Source: Pseudalkalibacillus berkeleyi (lineage in GTDB: Bacteria; Bacillota; Bacilli; Bacillales; Fictibacillaceae). From it: 64,000 nt of DNA. Under the pieces are notes generated by a model. That model did no database searches. It was given only the letters and a program-made list of their open reading frames with translations, and was not told the DNA's origin. A program made the translations under genes and the position numbers. Position 1 is the first letter of the stretch. The number at the start of each line of letters is the position of its first letter. Location: positions 2,604,001-2,668,000 of the forward strand of contig NZ_JAKIJS010000001.1 in NCBI RefSeq assembly GCF_021608225.1, written 5' to 3'. Positions 59,732 to 64,000 of this stretch are shown here, one piece after another.

Positions 59732-59791
59732 CTACCTTCTATATACATCCCTTACACTAAATAAGAAGCGTAAGCCTAATCTCTTATTCAT
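59732..59791 (-). CDS. Nineteen-residue ORF with strong ribosome site upstream of gtaB (putative leader peptide or small protein)
   Basis: ATG 59791 is placed nine bases after TAGGAGGA, the best ribosome site in this gap. The predicted peptide is MNKRLGLRFLFSVRDVYRR, ending at TAG 59732-59734, 28 nt before the gtaB start. It is strongly basic (six Arg/Lys) and could form an amphipathic helix. It follows the structured RNA. It may act through translation coupling or as a small membrane-associated peptide; nothing about its function is known to me. Conservation has not been tested. Confidence 0.5.
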   Translation of the reverse strand: MNKRLGLRFLFSVRDVYRR

Positions 59792-59839
59792 TGTAAGAAA
59801 TCCTCCTATAAATTCATCATTTATATATAAATTTAGTTA

Positions 59840-59962
59840 TAACATGATGGGGCATTGAACCCCACCTCACACCAAACCAATGACAACAAGTGTCTAAGGT
59901 GTCAAAAAACACCCACAGCCTAGCCGAGTGCCTCCGTTGATAGTGGTTAGGAGGCATTACCA
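59840..59962 (-). ncRNA. Structured leader resembling the EAR (epsC) RNA element
   Basis: In the 268-nt gap between the PHP phosphatase gene and gtaB, the minus strand holds several hairpins: TGCCTCC/GGAGGCA (59956-59950 with 59935-59929), GGTGT/ACACC (59913-59898) and GGTGGGG/CCCCATC around TTCAATG (59866-59846). Rich in G and C against an AT background. The EAR/epsC motif of Bacillales lies in EPS operons upstream of epsC and antagonises termination within the operon; position and multi-helix form fit. I cannot check the consensus, so the name is a proposal. Confidence 0.55.
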
Positions 59963-59984
59963 GTGAAAACATTAAAAATTTTTA

Positions 59985-60749
59985 TTAAAATAGTCCAAGT
60001 ATTTTCCGTCGTTTAATTGGTTCTGGTGTACTAGCTGTTATTGATTCGCCATTTATTAAAAGTGCTGGGTTCTCTTGCAATTCATAACGTTTTTTAATAC
60101 CAAATTTCTTTTCAATCGCTTCATATGCCCCCCGCAAATGAAAGGATCGGTTCGAAATATTATGTGCGTCACTTGCGATGAAGTGACTTAGATTATGCTC
60201 AATAATCTGATATGAGAACTTTTGTATGTTTTTCCCGAAGTTCCCTACTACACTAGCAGCTGTCACTTGTGTTAGTGCACCTTCATTGACGAGCTCAAAT
60301 AGTAAGTCTGGATTCTCTGTTAATTTCGTATTCCGTTCAGGGTGCACAATAATTGGTGTAATCCCCATTAGTTGTAATTCAAAAATAATAGACTTAGTGT
60401 GTCTTGGAACTTGGTTCGAGGGCAATTCAATATGTACATACTTTCTTTGATTACCTAATGTTAAGATTTCCCCCCGGTTTAACTCTTCAATAAAGTCCGC
60501 TGTAATTCTAGGTTCTTGTCCTTGAATCACTTCTATTTCTATATGGTTTTCCTTCAATTTTTCATTTAATCTAGCTACATGATTCTCAATTTCTAATCCG
60601 TGGTTTGGGAAATGATGATTGTGGTGAGGGGTGGCAATAATGGTCGTTATACCTTCTTCTATAGCTTTTTTAGCCATGTTCATACTATCTTCATATTGGC
60701 TTGCCCCATCATCAATTCCAGGCAAGATATGACAATGTATATCAATCAT
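59985..60749 (-). CDS. ywqE: PHP-family protein-tyrosine phosphatase (YwqE/CpsB)
   Basis: 254 residues. Metal-binding PHP motifs: IDIHCHILPGIDDGAS at the start (HxH), TIIATPHHNHHFPN, VQGQEPRI, VHPERNT, and FIASDAHNISNRSFH near 200. Manganese-dependent CpsB/YwqE proteins dephosphorylate the partner tyrosine kinase encoded upstream and thereby tune polymer assembly. ATG follows TAGGGGTG. The third gene of the chain-length/kinase/phosphatase module; the gap to the kinase is 110 nt with a small 7-bp inverted repeat (60812-60832). Confidence 0.93.
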   Translation of the reverse strand: MIDIHCHILPGIDDGASQYEDSMNMAKKAIEEGITTIIATPHHNHHFPNHGLEIENHVARLNEKLKENHIEIEVIQGQEPRITADFIEELNRGEILTLGNQRKYVHIELPSNQVPRHTKSIIFELQLMGITPIIVHPERNTKLTENPDLLFELVNEGALTQVTAASVVGNFGKNIQKFSYQIIEHNLSHFIASDAHNISNRSFHLRGAYEAIEKKFGIKKRYELQENPALLINGESITASTPEPIKRRKILGLF

Positions 60750-60859
60750 TTTTTACACCCCTAAACAAATACAGACTATTATCCTATTTAATCAATCTTG
60801 CATATATTATCTTACCATAACTATAATGGTAATCAATGGTATATCGTGTCTAATTTTGT

Positions 60860-61558
60860 CTAATTTCCATAATAATAGTAATAATTTTTATCGCTCATCT
60901 TTTTACGGTTTAATACAACACCTAGTAATTTCGCTTTTGCTGAAACGAGTAACTCTTTAGATTTCTGAGCTGCCTCATTTTCCGTTACACCACTTCCAAC
61001 TACCAAGACGACACCATCGCATGTATTGGCGAGTATTTGCGCATCTGTAACCGCTAGTACTGGAGGTGTGTCGAATATGATTAGATCAAAATCATTTAAT
61101 GCTTCTTTCGTCATTTCTTGCATCATTCTAGATCCTAGTAATTCAGCAGGATTTGGTGGTACTGGACCACTTGGCAAAATGTGTAAGCGTTCTACTTCCG
61201 TTTGTGTAACTGTTTCAAGTAAGGTCGTTTGTTTCGTCAATACATTCGTAAGACCTTTAGCATTACTCACCCTGAATGTATAGTGTGCTGTAGGTTTTCT
61301 TAAATCTGCGTCAATTAACAATACGCGTTTTCCTTGCTGCGCCATAACGACGGCAAGGTTTGCTGTTGTAGTGGATTTGCCTTCTCCTGGACCTGAGGAT
61401 GTCACCATCAGTGTTCGATACTCCTCATCAATTGATGAAAAGTGAATATTGGAACGGATTGTACGATATTGTTCTGAGATCGGGGACTTTGAATTATAGT
61501 GTGTAATTAAGCTACGCTCTTTAAAATCTCTTACCGCTCTTTTCTGTTTACGCTTCAA
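60860..61558 (-). CDS. ywqD: Capsular tyrosine autokinase (YwqD/CpsD family)
   Basis: 232 residues from TTG 61558, seven bases after GGGAG; GTG 61567 sits too close to that site. BY-kinase ATPase: SSGPGEGKSTTTAN (Walker A), VLLIDADLRKPT (Walker A'), and DLIIFDTPPVLAVTDAQ (Walker B). The C-terminus is a Tyr cluster NYYYYYGN, the autophosphorylation tail. It has no membrane domain, so it needs the Wzz-like protein encoded just upstream; the two genes overlap. Together they regulate polymer length and export. Confidence 0.93.
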   Translation of the reverse strand: MKRKQKRAVRDFKERSLITHYNSKSPISEQYRTIRSNIHFSSIDEEYRTLMVTSSGPGEGKSTTTANLAVVMAQQGKRVLLIDADLRKPTAHYTFRVSNAKGLTNVLTKQTTLLETVTQTEVERLHILPSGPVPPNPAELLGSRMMQEMTKEALNDFDLIIFDTPPVLAVTDAQILANTCDGVVLVVGSGVTENEAAQKSKELLVSAKAKLLGVVLNRKKMSDKNYYYYYGN

Positions 61559-62282
61559 AACGTTCACTCCCTACCCTAGCTTTACTCATTCGGTTAGATT
61601 GTTGTATTTGCTTTTCGTTCATCTCTGCTATGACACCGAGTACCGGTAGGTCTAACTGCTTTTCAATATCTTGTTCATTTTTAATCGTGTTATCAATGTA
61701 TTCGAGTAAGAATGCAAGGCCGACACCAGCCATTAATCCAACAACTAACGCAATTGCCATGTTTAGCATTGGGCTCGGTTTTATTGGACTTATTGGGACT
61801 TCTGCTTTCGATAAAATTTTCACATTATCTACATTCATAATTGTCTTGATTTCAGATTCAAATGTACTTGCTACAGAATTTGCGATTTCTGCTACCATTT
61901 CAGGTTCAGCATGTTGAACCGATACAGTGAAAACTTGAGAGTTTTGTTCACTGTTTACTGTAACGACATTATTCAATTGGCTCGTAGACTCTTCTAGTCC
62001 AAGATCTTGTTGGACTTTCTCTAAAATTGTCGGGCTCTTAATAATGACTCGGTATGTATTAATCATTTCGACATTTGTTCTAACTTGATTGATGTCATAA
62101 TTTTGTTGTCCCTCGTTTGATTGGTTGACGAGTATTTGTGTTGAAGATTGATAGATTGGTGTTAAGAACATATAACTGATAATCCCACTGATTGCTATTG
62201 CAATAACTGTAATTAATAGAATCATTGCGAAACGCTTTTTCAACGTGTCGAATAACTCCTTCAAACTAATCGTTTCTTCCAT
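61548..62282 (-). CDS. ywqC: Chain-length regulator/kinase activator (YwqC/Wzz family)
   Basis: 244 residues. A first membrane segment (about 15-38, FAMILLITVIAIAISGIISYMFLTP) and a second (about 172-195, AIALVVGLMAGVGLAFLLEYIDNTIK) flank an extracellular domain (YQSSTQILVNQSNEGQQNYDINQVRTN) with the Wzz proline-rich stretch (EVPISPIKPSPMLNMA). The cytosolic tail activates the adjacent kinase. First gene of the EPS operon; a TATAAT with upstream TG lies about 50 nt before it. ATG follows AAAGGGGATAGGAG. Confidence 0.92.
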   Translation of the reverse strand: MEETISLKELFDTLKKRFAMILLITVIAIAISGIISYMFLTPIYQSSTQILVNQSNEGQQNYDINQVRTNVEMINTYRVIIKSPTILEKVQQDLGLEESTSQLNNVVTVNSEQNSQVFTVSVQHAEPEMVAEIANSVASTFESEIKTIMNVDNVKILSKAEVPISPIKPSPMLNMAIALVVGLMAGVGLAFLLEYIDNTIKNEQDIEKQLDLPVLGVIAEMNEKQIQQSNRMSKARVGSERFEA

Positions 62283-62329
62283 GTTTTCTCCTATCCCCTT
62301 TTACTTAATCTCTCTAGTCATCTTGTTGA

Positions 62330-62394
62330 ATTATAGCATAGTACGTTGGAATTTTTAGCTATAATTATCAAACTTTATGTAAAAACTATGTAAA
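62330..62394 (-). promoter_or_regulatory. EPS operon promoter with WalR/PhoP-type tandem box
   Basis: Extended -10 TGcTATAAT on the minus strand (TATAAT 62335-62330) without a good -35. Upstream, TGTAAA (62378-62383)-N5-TGTAAA (62389-62394) on the plus strand, i.e. TTTACA-N5-TTTACA towards the gene, about 55-70 nt before the expected start of transcription. The gap 62283-62568 holds nothing else except the tuaD terminator at its right. Confidence 0.5.
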
Positions 62395-62550
62395 AATAGG
62401 TATTTCACCATACGAAATCATACAAATGTATTACATACTATATATCGTTCCTATTTAGAAATTCTTTATGGTTATTTACTCCTAATGTTTGTTTTTCTAT
62501 TATCCTAAACAAAATAAGAGGATTGGAATTAAATTGAAAAAATATTCTAA

Positions 62551-62586
62551 AAAAACTTCTAGCGCTGTTTACATGCTAGAAGTTCT
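62551..62586 (-). terminator. tuaD terminator overlapping its stop codon
   Basis: AACTTCTAGC and GCTAGAAGTT form a 10-bp stem with the UAA stop (62571-62569) in the loop; the plus-strand A-run to the left (62549-62555) is a strong U-run for minus-strand RNA. Confidence 0.85.
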
Positions 62587-63894
62587 AGTTTCATTAATGA
62601 TGGGGCGGCCAATGGAATGGTACTCTAATTCAGCAACTTTTGCTGACTCTAATGCATAACAATTACGTCCATCAAATATAAGTGGATAACTCATTTCTTC
62701 CTGATAATGTTGTAATGGAAATTTGATGATTTCTTTCCAGTCAGTGAGAATCAAAGCACAATCAGCATTAATTATTGCATCACTAATTGATTCAGCAAAA
62801 ATTGTTGATGGCGGAAGTAATTCTTTCGCATTTTCATTTGCAATCGGGTCGTAAGCAACCACAGAAGCATCTTGAGATATGAGCTCATTAACAACATGAA
62901 TGGACGCAGACTCTCTAACATCGTCCGTGTTTGGTTTAAAGGAAAGTCCCAAGACAGCTATTTTCTTTCCTTTTAAAGAACCGAGCCGTTTCATGGCTTT
63001 TTCAACGAGTAATTTTTGTTGATAGTTGTTTACCTTGATGACAGATTTCAGAAGTTCAAAATTATGCTCGACGTTACCGGCTAGTTGAACGAGCGCTTTT
63101 GTATCTTTTGGAAAGCAGGAGCCCCCATAACCAATTCCGGCTTGTAAGAACTGATTACCGATTCGTTGGTCCATCCCCATACCTTTCGCAACATCTTCCA
63201 CATTTGCCCCAGTTTTCTCACATATGTTTGATATTTCATTTATAAAACTGATCTTTGTAGCCAAAAAAGCATTAGAAGCATATTTAATCATTTCAGCACT
63301 TCTCATGTCCGTTTTGTATATCGGAATGTTAAATGGTCGATTGACTTCCTCCATTAATTCAGCTGCTTTCTTTGAATCCGTTCCGATTACGATGCGGTCT
63401 CCTTCGAACGTATCTCTAACAGCTGATCCTTCTCTCAGGAACTCTGGATTGGAAACAACCTCTACTTTCACATCTTCTTTTAAGTGTTTTTTTACATATT
63501 GCTTCATATAATTGTTTGTTCCTACTGGTACTGTGCTTTTAATAACAAGGAAAATCGATTGTGTTATTTGAGTTGCAACTGATTTAACTGCTTCCTCCAA
63601 GTAAGTGAGATTAGCTGAGCCGTCTTCATTTTGAGGTGTTCCTACAGCAATATAAACAACTTCAGCAGATTTTACACCTCTACTGTAATTAGAGGTAAAC
63701 GTTAATCGACCAGCTTCGATATTCCTTTGCATCATTTCTTCTAATCCTGGCTCATAAATCGGTGAGATTCCCGCTTTCATTTTTTTAACTTTTTCATGGT
63801 CAATATCGATACATGTCACTTGATGCCCAATTTCCGCCAAGCTAACACCAGTGACAAGACCTACGTATCCTGTTCCAACTACCGCAATTTTCAT
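62569..63894 (-). CDS. tuaD: UDP-glucose 6-dehydrogenase (TuaD/Ugd)
   Basis: 441 residues from ATG 63894; a GTG at 63906 lies inside the AGAAGG ribosome site. NAD motif IAVVGTGYVGLVTGVSLAEIGH, then IKSTVPVGTNNYM, VSNPEFLREGSAV, RSAEMIKYASNAFLATKISFINEISNIC, the catalytic Cys in GYGGSCFPKDTKAL, and KIAVLGLSFKPNTDDVRESASI. GGSCFPKD is specific for the UDP-glucose branch. It makes UDP-glucuronate, used for teichuronic acid and acidic capsules. It has its own terminator and no clear promoter within 63907-64000, which shows only AT-rich sequence. Confidence 0.95.
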   Translation of the reverse strand: MKIAVVGTGYVGLVTGVSLAEIGHQVTCIDIDHEKVKKMKAGISPIYEPGLEEMMQRNIEAGRLTFTSNYSRGVKSAEVVYIAVGTPQNEDGSANLTYLEEAVKSVATQITQSIFLVIKSTVPVGTNNYMKQYVKKHLKEDVKVEVVSNPEFLREGSAVRDTFEGDRIVIGTDSKKAAELMEEVNRPFNIPIYKTDMRSAEMIKYASNAFLATKISFINEISNICEKTGANVEDVAKGMGMDQRIGNQFLQAGIGYGGSCFPKDTKALVQLAGNVEHNFELLKSVIKVNNYQQKLLVEKAMKRLGSLKGKKIAVLGLSFKPNTDDVRESASIHVVNELISQDASVVAYDPIANENAKELLPPSTIFAESISDAIINADCALILTDWKEIIKFPLQHYQEEMSYPLIFDGRNCYALESAKVAELEYHSIGRPIINETRTSSM

Positions 63895-64000
63895 CTGTTT
63901 TTTCACCTTCTATAGCATGAGTGTAAGTATTTTATAAAAGTATTTCGTATTATGCGCTTGCCCGAAATAGTACTTTAGTATTATTTATAATTAGTCATAT

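Noticed and set aside
60812-60832. 7-bp inverted repeat TTACCAT/ATGGTAA between the kinase and phosphatase genes
   Set aside because: AT-rich and short; no U-run or known operator pattern, so not claimed as a terminator or site.
1-64000. tRNA, rRNA, CRISPR array, prophage or replication origin
   Set aside because: I found no cloverleaf-like gene, rRNA-like stretch, regular repeat-spacer array, phage structural genes or DnaA-box cluster by reading; this is not a substitute for a covariance or profile search.

Overview
This window looks like chromosomal DNA from a low-GC, spore-former-type Firmicute of the family Bacillaceae, probably a halophilic or alkaliphilic genus near Pontibacillus or Halobacillus. 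The signs are AT-rich DNA, strong AGGAGG-type ribosome sites with frequent GTG/TTG starts, Bacillus-type wall teichoic acid genes (TagD, CDP-glycerol transferases, TagG), SLH-anchored wall enzymes, and families typical of Bacillaceae (DUF2512/YndM, YwqC-YwqD-YwqE, GtaB, TuaD). The genus is an inference. Most of the window makes, decorates, exports or remodels the cell surface.

Layout. 1-3.9 kb (minus): wall teichoic acid operon tagD, two CDP-glycerol glycerophosphotransferases, and the start of tagG running off the edge; its promoter carries tandem TGTAAA-N5-TGTAAA boxes of the WalR/PhoP type. 4.2-5.5 kb: acyltransferase-3. 5.6-17.6 kb: surface-protein cluster with an S8 protease, an NlpC/P60 hydrolase, an amidase and a fourth protein, all with SLH repeats, plus a large FG-GAP propeller protein. 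The NlpC/P60 promoter has three perfectly spaced WalR-type boxes. 17.9-24.4 kb (minus): a Rossmann-only relative of UDP-sugar dehydrogenases, a polysaccharide deacetylase, MnaA, and a lipid-linked glycosylation set (GT2, DUF2304, small SMR/EamA-like protein, GT39-like). 24.5-30.3 kb: small membrane proteins, a DUF6583-like anchored protein and a three-gene ABC-2 transporter.

30.3-43 kb is an accessory region. It holds two paralogous small DUF3846-like proteins with a shared basic tail, an SGNH protein, a metallo-hydrolase, VanZ, DUF2512, an SLH-anchored GDSL esterase, an LtaS-like phosphoglycerol transferase, a frameshifted gene and a decayed Mg-chelatase/ComM-type fragment. It is peppered with seven copies of a roughly 30-nt palindrome (arms GTGGGTCG/CGACCCAC around GGGGACAGGT). 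One copy lies at each end of a REP-associated tyrosine transposase (RAYT) gene, which makes this a Gram-positive REP/RAYT system.

43.4-63.9 kb (minus): capsule/exopolysaccharide locus. In transcription order it has TuaD (own terminator), chain-length regulator, tyrosine kinase, PHP phosphatase, a structured RNA resembling the EAR/epsC element, a 19-codon ORF, GtaB, PglF-, PglE-, PglC- and PglD-like genes (predicted UDP-diNAc-bacillosamine synthesis and first-sugar transfer), a GT4, a heparinase-family lyase, ManNAc dehydrogenase and a second MnaA (predicted UDP-ManNAcA), two glycosyltransferases flanking a polytopic Wzy candidate in a very AT-rich block, and a Wzx flippase. No rRNA, tRNA or CRISPR array was seen.
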